This document shows, piece after piece, positions 21,626 through 31,858 of a DNA stretch of 64,000 nt (within the stretch, counting starts at the first letter, position 1; every line of letters begins with the position of its first letter). The stretch is from Heterodera schachtii. Lineage: Eukaryota; Nematoda; Chromadorea; Rhabditida; Heteroderidae. The stretch spans positions 50,464-114,463 of the forward strand of contig SIJG01000119.1 in the NCBI GenBank assembly GCA_023374025.1. Reading direction: 5' to 3'. Below the pieces are notes generated by a model. It searched no databases, was not told where the DNA came from, and saw nothing but the letters and a program-made list of their open reading frames with translations. The position numbers were made by a program, and so were the translations under genes.

Positions 21626-22158
21626 TAGGGCTTCGTTTTTTAGGTAAATGTCTAAAATTTCTGCGTATTGTTAAGCACAGATAAGCACGAAAAACGCGTT
21701 TTCCACTTGGTTTGAGGCTTCTACGTTGACATTTATTTGCCTTTACGGGATTTTCGTAAATGCCTATTTTTGTGCCCATTTCGCCATTTTTGGCCCCTTT
21801 TTCAGAATTTTCGGAAACCTTTTAACAAAAATGCAATAAAAATGAAAAATACACTCAAAAAATCGACCTGAAAAAATTTCAGAAAATATACCCCTAAAAA
21901 TTGAAAAAATTTTCTAAAAAATTGATGCCCAAAATTTAATTATTGATTATTTTTGGTTTAAAAATTGTCCTTATTCGAAAAATTTTTTTTAAACAATTGA
22001 AATATAAGCAAATTAAGTTTTTTTTAATTTTTATGTGTTTTGCTACCTAAAAAGCGTCAATAAAATTTTTATTTGCCTATTTTTGTGCCTATTCGTGGGT
22101 TTTTGAACCTATTTAATGCCTATTTCGCGATTTTTTGTGCGTAAAAAACGAAGCCCTA
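21626..22158. mobile_element. hAT-like MITE (TAGGGCTTCG)
   Basis: The element is 533 bp with inverted ends TAGGGCTTCGTTTTTTAGG and TAGGGCTTCGTTTTTTACG. The flanks CTAATGAT (21618-21625) and CCAATGAT (22159-22166) match at 7 of 8 positions. A reverse-orientation relative with worn ends lies at about 33860-34395 (shared TTTCTACGTTGAC). Confidence 0.82.
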
Positions 22159-22204
22159 CCAATGATTATATAACCAAATATGTAATAAATTACATTATAA
22201 GCTA

Positions 22205-22620
22205 TTTCATTATTGCTTTTATATTAAAAATATGTTCAAGTATGTAAAATTTTGTCAATTTTTGTAAAAATTTTGCCAATTTCTTTTAAAAATTTGCCAA
22301 TTTATTTTAAATTATTATCTTATTGCTTTTATATTAAAAATATGTATAGATTTTGCCAATTTCTTTTAAAAATTTGCCAATTTATTTTAAATTATTCTCT
22401 TATTGCTTTTATATTAAAAATATGTTATAGTTATGTAAAATTTTGTTAATTTTGTAAACATTTTGTCAATTTTCTTTTAAAAATTTTGTCATTTTTTGTT
22501 AAAATTTTGCCAATTTATTTGAATTATTCTCTTTTGCTTTTTTTAATTCAAATATGCTGGAGTATGTAAAAATTTTGTCAATTTTTGTATAAAAATTTGC
22601 CAGTTTTCTTTTAAAAATTT
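22205..22620. repeat. Imperfect tandem array, roughly 80-110 bp period
   Basis: At least four copies of a unit occur that contains ATTGCTTTTATATTAAAAATATG followed by one or more TTTTGCCAATTT-like stretches. Spacing varies between copies. It is non-coding. Confidence 0.75.
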
Positions 22621-22794
22621 TGTCAGTTTGTTATTTTTAATTAAACACATGATCATAATGCAATTAGCCATGTGAAATGGACAGCCGGGTGAGAAAACAC
22701 GGGCAATAAATGCCACATTTACACACAGCGAAATTTCCAAATTTTACAAATTGATTAGTTTTGTTGGTTTTTAAATATAATTTTAAAAAAAAAA

Positions 22795-22885
22795 TTAGAA
22801 AAAATTATAGGACTCGAGTCTCGCTCAACTCGAGAAAAGCCGAGGCTTTTTTCGGGTTCGTCTCGAGTCTCGGGAAATTTTCGAC
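22795..22885. repeat. CTCGAG-rich dispersed repeat
   Basis: Multiple CTCGAG and TCTCGGG motifs in both orientations are related to blocks at 59765-59835 and 60640-60895. It is probably a dispersed repeat of unknown type. Confidence 0.5.
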
Positions 22886-23367
22886 CTTGATTGTCATTAG
22901 TTGGCCAACAATCAACTTAAATTTTTACAAAATTTTGAATGGAAATTAGAGAATTTCTCTTTACAAAAATTGACGAAACAACAAAATAACAAAATAATCT
23001 CGAGCTCTCAATTTTTGGTCATAATTTTTAAATTTTCAAGACTAAAATCTTTCGAACAAATAATAACTTTAAAAAATATACACCTTTGAATTGCTTTTCA
23101 AAAATTTTACACAAATTTTTTTTGGTCAAAATTTTTGTTTTTTAAAGTTTACTTCATTTAAAAAAGGCATTCAAAAGCTGCCAAATTTGAGATTCTTCCA
23201 ATTTCTATCCATGATTAAATTTTTTAGATCGTGATACGGTCAATTATTTTTTGCACTGCAATTTTTTATTAATATTTTTGACCACTTTTTTCAACATATT
23301 TTTGACAGCCTATTTATCACAAAATAATTAAGGATTTAATTTACTGACACAATATTTTGCGTCAACA

Positions 23368-23723
23368 CAAGGGCGTAGCCAGACCCTTGGCTTCGAGGGG
23401 GGGGGGGGCTGAAGTCAAACGATTTTTAGGGGTGTATTTCTCCTTTTTTAGTCGATTTTTAGGGGTGTATTTTACAAAAATTTTCGCCAAAAAATTACTA
23501 TTTTTGCCATTTTGGTATCCATTTTTCAAAGATATAGTAAAATGGGGGTCCGGCGGTGCCGACAGGCGCCGCCGGGAAAATTTTTTGATTATTGTAATGC
23601 AATTTTGTTAAGGAAATTGCTTAAAATTTCAAAAAAATATACTAAAATTTTTTTCTTTTTTGGGTTTCGGGGGGGGGGGGGGGATTTAGCCCCCTCAGCC
23701 CCCTCCCCCTGCCTACGCCCTTG
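23368..23723. mobile_element. hAT-like MITE (CAAGGGCGTAG)
   Basis: This 356-bp element has ends CAAGGGCGTAGCCAG and CTGCCTACGCCCTTG, which are inverted, and a perfect 8-bp duplication CGTCAACA at 23360-23367 and 23724-23731. It contains the GC-rich hairpin module in reverse (about 23549-23576) and two long G tracts. Confidence 0.93.
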
Positions 23724-24409
23724 CGTCAACAGATAGATAGTGATTAAATTAATTATTTTATTTTGAATTAATAGGAATTCGTAATGAAATTTTTTTATTT
23801 TTAATAAATTCGAAATTCAGAAAATTTTTATATTTATATAATAAATTTTTAAATTTTCTCTAATAGGACTCATTTTAGGGCCCGTATTTGGATGGATAAA
23901 AAAGGCTACAATTTACCAAATTCTCTTTAATGAAATCGAATAAAAGAGAGGAACATGCTCAATGGGCAATATATTTAATAAACAACGATCGATTAATGCT
24001 AATTACTTCATTCTTTTTACTGTTGAATGCTCGGACCAGGGGTGGGCGAAGTTTGAAATTCGGTTTTTTAAAAACCAATTTTCAATAAAAAAAATTTGTG
24101 ACCGGAAAATTGGCCAGTAGAAAAAGAAGAAGTATTAAATATTTTAAATTTTAAGGACAAATTGATATAGGAACAAACTTACAAATATCCATTTACAGTA
24201 GTTGTTAGTATTTGCCGGACTTTGGTCATTTTTCAAAATTTTATTAAAGTTTTCTAACCTTTTCTTTAAAAATTTCCACCCAAATCCACTCCCCAATTTT
24301 GTCAGTAAGGCAAAAATGAAAAGTCAACTCCAAATTGAACATGAGTCATTTTTATCTATAATTCTCCAGTGTTTTCATGACATTTTTTTTTGTCATTCAC
24401 TAATTTTGC

Positions 24410-24619
24410 TCATTGATTTGCCATTTCCGCCAAGCATTGTGTGCCATTTTGCGCTTGGCCTTTTCCTTGGCCAACTTCAACTTCGTTGGTTCGCCTCCTC
24501 CGCATGGTTTCAATGAGTCGCCCATCCGCCGATTGGCAAAGAGCAAAAGCCGACAAAAGCATTAGGTATTTAAAGGGGGCACAAAGTGTTGCAAAAATTA
24601 CTCCTCTGATTTTGTTCAT
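24410..24619 (-). CDS. Possible small secreted peptide
   Basis: A 69-codon frame lies divergently upstream of the Kunitz gene. A hydrophobic stretch (YLMLLSAFALCQSADG) could be a sign peptide or anchor. It is followed by a basic-polar tail (MRRRRTNEVEVGQGKG) with one cysteine near the end. There is no homologue or splice support, and it may be chance. Confidence 0.28.
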   Translation of the reverse strand: MNKIRGVIFATLCAPFKYLMLLSAFALCQSADGRLIETMRRRRTNEVEVGQGKGQAQNGTQCLAEMANQ

Positions 24620-24663
24620 TTATTCCTAACCAAATATTTTTCCACACCTAATTGACTTGAAAA

Positions 24664-25481
24664 TGCAACTCTCTGTGCTTTCTTTTGCATTCGTTGCCCT
24701 GTTTTTGGTCGGTTTTAATTTAATTAGTTGTTTCTTTTTTTGCGTTTTTAAAATTTCCGGGGACATTTTTTGACTTTTTTAGTGCCTCGGGTTTTCAGTG
24801 AGTCCAATTCCGACCCCTTAAATATTTTCAAATAAAAATTTTGCAGTAATTTTTCTTTAAGACTTCTGCGCTCATTGGGTTCACCGAAGCGAATGCGCCA
24901 AAGCAGAACAACGGTACCGACACGGACGCGGAAAAGGAGGAAAACGTAAGGGGTGGTAATTAAATTGGCTTATTAGCCCTAATTAATTAATTAATTAGGT
25001 TTGCCTTTTGAAAAAAGACGAGGGGAGCGGCAATGGACACATCAGACGATGGTGGCATGACAAAGCGGACGGCCAATGCAAGGTGAGAACGGCAAAACGG
25101 CGACATCGGGCGGGGGGGAGGGCAATGGCAAAAAAACCCAAGCTTTTATAATCAAATTCCGATATTTTAGTAATTTTAATTTGTTAACCGCCATTAAATT
25201 ATTAGGTGTGACTTTTTGCCTTTTAATTGGCATTTTTGCCCCTCAAAAAATGCATTGTTTACAAATGCGAAGAAGAAACAGAAGCAAAATTTGGGTGTTA
25301 TTTGCCTCGACGCCTTTTGTGTCTCAATTTTTTTAAATTCAAAAGTCAAATAATTTTAAATGCTTCGTTTCCCCAACTTTTACAGTTATTCTTTTACAAA
25401 GGAAGAGGCGGGAACGGAAACCGTTTCATTTCTAAGGCTGCTTGCGAGAGAAGATGCAAGGCAAGTGGATTGATAAATTAA
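24664..25481 (+). CDS. Secreted single-domain Kunitz-type protein, 102 aa
   Basis: Kunitz domains usually inhibit serine proteases and are also used as ion-channel ligands. The exons are 24664-24708, 24862-24945, 24999-25082 and 25386-25481, all in phase 0. The first two give a signal peptide (QLSVLSFAFVALFL then TSALIGFTEANA) and a short acidic linker. The third holds VCLLKKDEGSGNGHIRRWWHD...QCK. The fourth holds LFFYKGRGGNGNRF...AACERRC. Cysteines matching C5, C30, C51 and C55 of the BPTI scaffold are present. The C14 position is Ser and the C38 position is Arg (GRGGN in place of GCGGN), so the C14-C38 disulfide next to the inhibitory loop is missing as a pair. This argues against ordinary tight protease inhibition. 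Confidence 0.82.
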
Positions 25482-26157
25482 GGAAATAATTAATTAATTT
25501 AATTGGTTCCTAATTAAATTAATTAGGAACCAATTAAATTAATGCTGGTTTATTTTATTTAAAAGTCTTATAGCTTTAAATTAAATATTAAAAGTGGACA
25601 CTAAAAATTAATAAATCATACTGAAAATTTTCATTGAACGAAATAATTTTTAAATCGAATTCACTTTCAGAAATGAGCAAAAGGAAGTGACGAGAAGCAA
25701 CACAGAGAAGAGAAAGAAAGAAAGAGAAAAGAAAATGAAATGAGAGCATTCACTGAAAACGCATTGCTTTAAAAATTGATACGTTCATTAATTATGAATT
25801 AAAACAATTCTCGGTCCATTTATTTGCACATCAAATGGCCAAATTACAAAAAACGCATAAATAACAGTTCAAATATTTGATTTAAATTTTAATTTAAAAG
25901 TAAAATTTATGTTTTCCTATCTTTTGGTCCAATCAGTGAAAAAGAAATTTCGGCAACCCCAACCGAAGAGAGAGCGGCAAAATAAAAGAAAGTTTTTTCC
26001 ATTTGAATTAGTAAAATTGGTTTTTATTTTCCTTTATAAATTTTAACACTCTTTTCAGAATGAAGAACCATTTAAAAAAGGAATTGACCATGCGATTTAG
26101 TTTTGACGAAAGGATTTTTGATTATTCGGTCTTTTGAAATAATATTGTCGAATATTT
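25482..26157. other. AT-rich spacer, short palindrome near 25490-25545
   Basis: After the Kunitz stop, an inverted repeat (TTAATTTAATTGGTTCCTAA and its complement) can form a hairpin at about 25493-25543. The rest holds no recognisable gene. Confidence 0.4.
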
Positions 26158-26537
26158 GGTACTTGCCGAGTTTACAGGGCAGATTTCATAGACATTTTCA
26201 AATGTTCATAAATGTATTTTTGAAATTAATGAAAATATGTTTTAAGGGGTTTTTGAGGTCGCTGATCACGAATACAGCACCCATTTTTGCCAATTTCGAA
26301 CCCCTGACCCGAACTCGAACAAAAATAAAATTAGAAAATCTGTATGGATAATATCCTCATTGGCATCTTGCCCATGCGGGTACCATTTGTACATTAAGAA
26401 TAAAATTCGAAGTTTGTATGAATGGTACCTTCATGGGCATCTCCCCCATGAAGGTATTATTAAATTCTGTAAAATGAATACATTTATAGGCATCCAAAAA
26501 TATATGTGAAATCTGCCCTGTAAACTAGGCAAGTACC
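26158..26537. mobile_element. TIR element with 31-bp ends
   Basis: This 380-bp element has termini GGTACTTGCC followed by AGTTTACAGGGCAGATTTCA in inverted orientation at both ends. It is bounded by the 8-bp duplication GAATATTT at 26150-26157 and 26538-26545. It contains one copy of a dispersed GTCGCTGATCACGAAT repeat. Confidence 0.88.
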
Positions 26538-26540
26538 GAA

Positions 26541-26690
26541 TATTTTTTTGTTTTTCGGGTGGCGGTGGATTTCTTTGCCTGTGTCCAATTTGTCTCGCAC
26601 CCCACATTCCTGCACAATGCCCATGAAAAAGTCGATGTCGTCCGCGTCAACTGCCTCACAAAGGAGTGGCCCCCAAGTGAATGTAGAATT
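26541..26690 (-). CDS. Possible exon fragment next to a MITE
   Basis: The minus strand reads LLCEAVDADDIDFFMGIVQE and on to VRDKLDTGKEIHRHP with coding-like composition. It stops at the target duplication of the 26158-26537 element. No other exons or family were identified, so it may be a truncated gene relic. Confidence 0.27.
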
Positions 26691-26837
26691 TCGGGATGAA
26701 ACTTGGTGGGTGGGTAGATTGATCCCGGTTTCTTATGCGAATTTTTTACCGTTTTTGCTGAATGGATCTGTGCGCCGAGTTAAGCGGCTTTTCCTTTTTC
26801 CTTCCCTTTATATTTCGCAAAGAACGGAAGAGCAATG

Positions 26838-26910
26838 TGGGTTGCGATGGCGCAGTGGTTATGCCTTTGACTTAATTTTTTCCCCAAACGTTCGAATCCC
26901 ACGATTTTAA
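26838..26910 (+). pseudogene. tRNA-derived sequence
   Basis: A box GATGGCGCAGTGGTTA and B box GTTCGAATCCC are well kept and 40-45 bases apart, but stems between them do not pair well. It is probably a tRNA pseudogene or the head of a SINE. Confidence 0.5.
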
Positions 26911-26971
26911 TTTATTTTTATTTTTTTTTGTTTCCCAATTCTCCTAATATAACGGCTATCTCCTGGCGATC

Positions 26972-28858
26972 TCATATGATGACAAAAGAAATGGCCAATT
27001 TTTTGTCAACAATATCTTTAAGCAAAATTAAAAAAAATAATTTGATCAAAGTAATCAGCTTTTGAATGCCTTTTTTAAATGAAGTAAACTTTAAAAAACA
27101 AAAATTTTGAACAAAAAAAAAATAGTGTAAAATTGAACAAAAACCAAAAAATAAATTCGTAAATAATTGCAAATATTCTTCATTTTTTCGATTTTCAATT
27201 TCTGACGAAAATTATGGAGACGATGCAATTTTCCCCAGCTTTTAGAATATTTTTGTTGTCTTAAATTTCATGCCGTTCAATATTAAAAAAATGTTTTAGC
27301 ATTTTTTGCAGCCATTTTAGCATTATGTTTACGCAATATTTTTCTCGTATTTCAATTCGAACATTAATATCAATTTAATGAGAAAATATTAGCTAGGTGG
27401 AAACTTAAAAAATAAATCACTTTATAATATTTAAAGTTAATTATTTTTATTATAACTGATACTTTTTTAGGTTCGACCTAGCACCTATTTTTACATCTAA
27501 AAGTGAGACTAGAATAGATTTAGTCCCCAACACATTTTGGAGAATTGCGAATGTCGTCTGCTGCACTTCAAGTCGTGTGAGGGTGTCTTTTTTATTTTTA
27601 CAAAAAAAACATAATTTTTTTCGATTCAATGAAATTTATTTCCCGAAGGGTTACCCCCCCCCCCCCCCCGAATTTCAAGGCACAACAGAAAGGGAGACCG
27701 GAATTCCAAGGCCCAAAGGTCGGGAATCAGATTACGCACAGCTGGGGTTCAGCATTTATATAATATCCTGTTCATTTTGAAATGAAAAATAAATTTGTTC
27801 ACGACTAACATGTCTCAAAAAATTAGATATTTTCTTCATATCTGAACTTAAAAGAGACGTACTGATGAGGACAAACCTTCCTTCCATCCCATGTTTTCAG
27901 AAAGATTTTTTAAAAATTTTTAAGAAATATTTTTTATTTTTTCCCAAATTGTCCGCAAATGCCGGTCCACAAATGTCCGTAAGGCATAATAATTTAACAG
28001 TTTTTGCTGTTCTCTTTTTAAAAATAAAATATTTTGACAAACTTTTCCAAAAATCTATTCATTGTTATGCAGAATCAATAAAATTTATATTCAATCCTTT
28101 TTTTATTAAAAAAAAGTAACAATACTTTATAATATCTGTCGTTATAATTTACGGCTCAATTTCATTCTGCGAATTAATTTCGGGAAATTTAGAACTTAGG
28201 TTAAAAGGATCCGCTTTATTCTTGACAATTTTAATCTTGAATCAGTTCAAATGAAAGTATTCAAAATGGTGGATTGACTTTTTGTTAACCCCAGTATTCA
28301 TATAATAATTAATCCTTTTTGCAAAGGTACCTTTTTAGCAATTGTAATCTAAATTCATCGTTTTTGTAAAATGCTAGTCTAGAAATTGTTTTACAAATGT
28401 ATTCTTTTTAATTTTTTTCCTAATTTTTCAAGACTTTTTTGCATTTTTTTTTTTTGATGGTTTTTGTGACCTTCGTGACTTTTTAGGATTTTTTATGACT
28501 TAAATTCCCACCCCTACTAATAAATAATACTTTAAAAATTTACAAACTTAAAAGGGTTTTCGGAGAAAATTAAATTTATTATTTTAAGAAAATATTTTTG
28601 ACATTAACATTAGCTTTACATCATTGCCATGAAAATGCCCTTTTAATAGAAAAAATCAAAAATTCACAAAATTATTTTTTCTGCTTTTATTTCTAAAAAT
28701 AGAAATAGTAATAATTCATAGAAAAAACAGTAATAATTCATCGAAAAATAGTAATAATTCATCGAAAAATAGTAATAATTCACAGAAATAATAATAATTC
28801 ATCTTTATTTTATGGAATAAATATAAAAATTGTATTTGCCAATCAATGATCTGATCAG
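26972..28858. other. AT-rich spacer, no supported gene
   Basis: A long C tract lies at about 27653-27669. A + strand frame after it (FQGTTERETGIPRPKGRESD, to 27780) is protein-like but isolated. CATCGAAAAATAGTAATAATT repeats occur at about 28700-28800. Confidence 0.35.
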
Positions 28859-28874
28859 TAGGGCTGCTAATTTT

Positions 28875-30264
28875 GGCGCGCTGTCAAAATGTCCCTGAGT
28901 CATAATGTCCCAGCGTCATAATGTCCCTGCGTCATAATGTCCCAGCGTCATAATGTCCCAGCGTCGAAATGTCCCAGCGTCATAATGTCCCCCAAGCCAA
29001 AATGAGTCAAAATGTCCCCTTCAAAAATTAGTGAAAAAAACTGAAAATTATATAATTTTTGATTTCGCAAATACTAAGTATATTAAAAATTTATCAAAAT
29101 CATTTAAACAACAAAAAAAAGCAAACAACAATTGGATTTTCTAATTAATTGAAGGAATAATAAAAAACGAAATGAACAATTTTAAGGGACTTGCATGGTC
29201 GAACCTTCAAATTTTCATATTCCTTTATTATTCCTGCGTATCCTTCGACCTGTAGACCAAAATGCGCGACGGACGACGGGTTCTTCCAGGGACGGACTAA
29301 AATTATAAAAATATGAAAAGTTTAATAAATTTGGGTATGCCTGTCAGCAGTGTCGTTGTTGATGATCCCAACGAGTATTCCGCTAGCGATGAGTTTTGCT
29401 CCACAGTGGACGGCCACGTTAGTGTTGAGGGAGCTGGCGAGTCGATGCCAAACTGCACAGGCAGAAAGGACTTTCTCGAAGTCGCAAATGACTAAAACAA
29501 ATATTTTGGTAAGAAATTCACATTTATTTTTCACCCTTTTCTGGGTGTGACCGGTGAAATTCGTCGACGCAGAAAGTTGAGCACTTCCTCATAGTAGCGT
29601 CGGTGTTTGCCAGGCAAAAGGCTCCAGACTCCAATACACATTCTGTGATTGATAGCCGCTCATTCTGTCGTCGCTTTTCTCAATGATTGTCACGAGTGCG
29701 GGACACTCTCGCACTGCGCACCTCCACAAGTCATTTTGTTTGTGTTTAAAACGAAATCCTTGAAATTTAACAAATATTTGTGCATTAATGGTTAAAATTT
29801 CTTTACCTTCGGACCAAAGACAAATGCCTCCCTTTTGAGTTTTCCCGAGTTCGAAGTTCACGATGGTGTGTTGTGTTCTTCTTCAAAATCGTCGTCGCGG
29901 TCATTGTTTTCGTCGTTTGGTTCATGATGCTCAGAATTGTTTCGTTCTCATTGTCGTTGTTGTAAAAAACTTACGCTTACGACTTTTTTGGAGAATTTCA
30001 ATTTTGTTACGGTCCATATTGATGCTTAAAGCATAAAATTTTAAAATCAGATGGTATGAAAGCATTTATTTATGTATTTTTCAGTTTTTTCACTAATTTT
30101 TGAGTGGGACATTTTGACTCATTTTGGCTTGGGGGACATTATGACGCTGGGACATTTCGACGCTGGGACATTATGACGCTGGGACATTATGACGCAGGGA
30201 AATTATGACGCAGGGACATTATGACGCAGGGCATTATGACGCTGGGACATTTTGACGGGCAGCG
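28875..30264. mobile_element. Mutator-like element (MULE) relic with FLYWCH remnant
   Basis: This 1,390-bp insertion is bounded by a 9-bp direct duplication GCTAATTTT (28866-28874 and 30265-30273), the size typical of Mutator-like elements. Its terminal inverted repeats are about 170 bp and built from tandem 16-bp units of the GTCATAATGTCCCAGC type, followed by a unique part (CCAAAATGAGTCAAAATG). Inside, on the minus strand, lies a FLYWCH zinc-finger remnant. No transposase core was recognised, so it is non-autonomous or decayed. Confidence 0.82.
29560..29861 (-). pseudogene. FLYWCH-type zinc-finger remnant inside the MULE
   Basis: The minus strand reads FVKFQGFRFKHKQNDLWRC then AVRECPALVTI, which fits the FLYWCH pattern of W-x-C followed by a second cysteine. 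The His-x-His part does not follow in the same frame. In another frame, RYYEEVLNFLRRRISPVTP follows. FLYWCH domains are common companions of MULE transposases in animals. The frame break and the missing catalytic domain mark it as a relic. Confidence 0.6.
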
Positions 30265-30855
30265 GCTAATTTTATGTAAATACATATTTTTCCCCTGAAT
30301 TCTCCATGGTCTAAATAGTAGGAAAAACACTCTTTTTTGTGTTTGCGAACAAAAGTTGGACTTTTATTTACATATTTTTACATATTTTCGGATTTTTCTA
30401 CATATTACATATGTACATATTTTTATACATATTTTGGACTTTTTAGTACATATTTCGCAATTTTTTCGTAAATATTTATTTTTTTTTACATATTTTGGAA
30501 TTTTTGAGAATTTATAAAAAAAATTTCTTAAGAAAAATTTTAAAATTTTTTTTAAAATGTACCCCTAAAAAATCGGTTTTTTTCCAAAAATCAGATATCA
30601 AAAATTAATTTTTAAAATACTAAAAAGTGATTCTAAGCCTATTTTGGTCCTTTTTATGGCATTTTGTGATTAGTTCACTTTTTACGAAGAATTTTTTCCA
30701 AAAAAATGACCATTTAAAATTTTTATTTAGATATTTTAGTACATATTTGGGGGGTTTTTGTGCATATTTCATACATATTTTAGCATTTTTTATACATATT
30801 TTATTTACATAATTCGCAAATTTTCTTACGTAAAATTAGCAGCCCTACTGATCAG

Positions 30856-31858
30856 CATTACGTCAATGAGTAGGATTTCTTCACATAATTAAGTAGAACA
30901 TACTGCATAAAAGGCTGTCCTCAATTAATTCACTCAGAATTTTCCATTTTTGCTTAATTTTAATTCCATCATAATATTTAAAATAAAAATTTTATTTTCC
31001 CTTTAAAAATGTTTCTCTTGTTGTTTGTTTTAGAATTTTTTTTCTTCAATTCCTTTCTTCCACCCCAAAAATCAAGGTGAATAATTGGTCGAATAATAAT
31101 AATTTTATTCTTACATAGGACGTTTCCTAAAACGGTGCCGGGTCGTTACTCAAAACCCATCAAAATGGGCGTTACTCAAAAAACCATCCAATGGAAAATT
31201 TTTGATAGAAAATTGTTCATAACTTCGCCCAAATGAATCAAATTTAAAAACTTGATAATATCGATAGCACTAAATGTTTTCTATTGTCCTGTAAAATTCC
31301 AAAAAAATTCATTGCCTTTTAAAAAAGTTATGACCTGAGAAACTCAAAAAACCAAGTCTTTTGAACATTTCTGGTCATAACTTTCTTGAACCTTAACGAA
31401 ACATTTTGAAATTTTGTATGATAATAGAAAACACTTAGGTCTGGAATGATCTCATACCTTTAAAATTTTGTTGCTTTAAAGCATAGTTATTTCAAAAAAA
31501 TATTTTCATTTGATGGTTTTTTGACTAACATAGCACTCCGAAAAGCCGCAAGCATAGCGTTTCCTAAATTTGCCAATAATAATGACACATATAAATTCAT
31601 ATGGTAGTTCAATTTCAATTAAATTAAATTTCATAGTATCATTCAATAGCTTTAATATTTTACTATAATTTTTTCACTTGAAAAAATCATTTAATTAATT
31701 TTTCTTTTAAAAAAAATCCCCGTTTGTGCCTGGCCCATTTTAAATAAAATTTCGGCCCGATTTGCTCGTTTTTCTCGTATCTATCTCGTATTTATCTGAT
31801 TTATATGTTTTGCGGGTTGTTCTCCAGGTAAAACATGCCAAAACAATTAAAAATTCAG
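30856..31858. other. Spacer containing a CGGTGC-type element
   Basis: Apart from the element at 31133-31560 no gene is recognised. The 3' end probably holds the promoter or 5' UTR of the RING-H2 gene that begins at 31859. Confidence 0.4.
31133..31560. mobile_element. CGGTGC-type element, boundaries approximate
   Basis: It begins near ACGGTGCCGGGTCG and shares inner ACCATCC/GATGGTTTTTTG inverted repeats and the interior of the 8629, 11159 and 51457 elements. An 11-bp direct repeat CGTTTCCTAAA flanks it (31121-31131 and 31558-31568), so the exact 8-bp duplication cannot be fixed. Confidence 0.65.

Larger units (their letters stand above)
28859..30847. mobile_element. hAT-like MITE split by a nested element
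   Basis: Outer termini TAGGGCTGCTAATTTT and AAAATTAGCAGCCCTA are inverted and flanked by a perfect palindromic 8-bp duplication CTGATCAG at 28851-28858 and 30848-30855. Removing the inner element (28875-30264) and one copy of its duplication leaves about 590 bp. The right half (ATGTAAATACATATTTTT, later CATATTTT runs) matches a fragment at about 52600-52852. Confidence 0.9.

Noticed and set aside
26548..26910. 120-codon + strand frame
   Set aside because: It crosses a tRNA-derived sequence and opposes a more coding-like minus-strand fragment.
28885..29010. CRISPR-like array of GTCATAATGTCCC repeats
   Set aside because: Units are directly adjacent with no unique spacers, and are mirrored at the other end of the element. 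They are transposon TIR repeats in a eukaryotic context.
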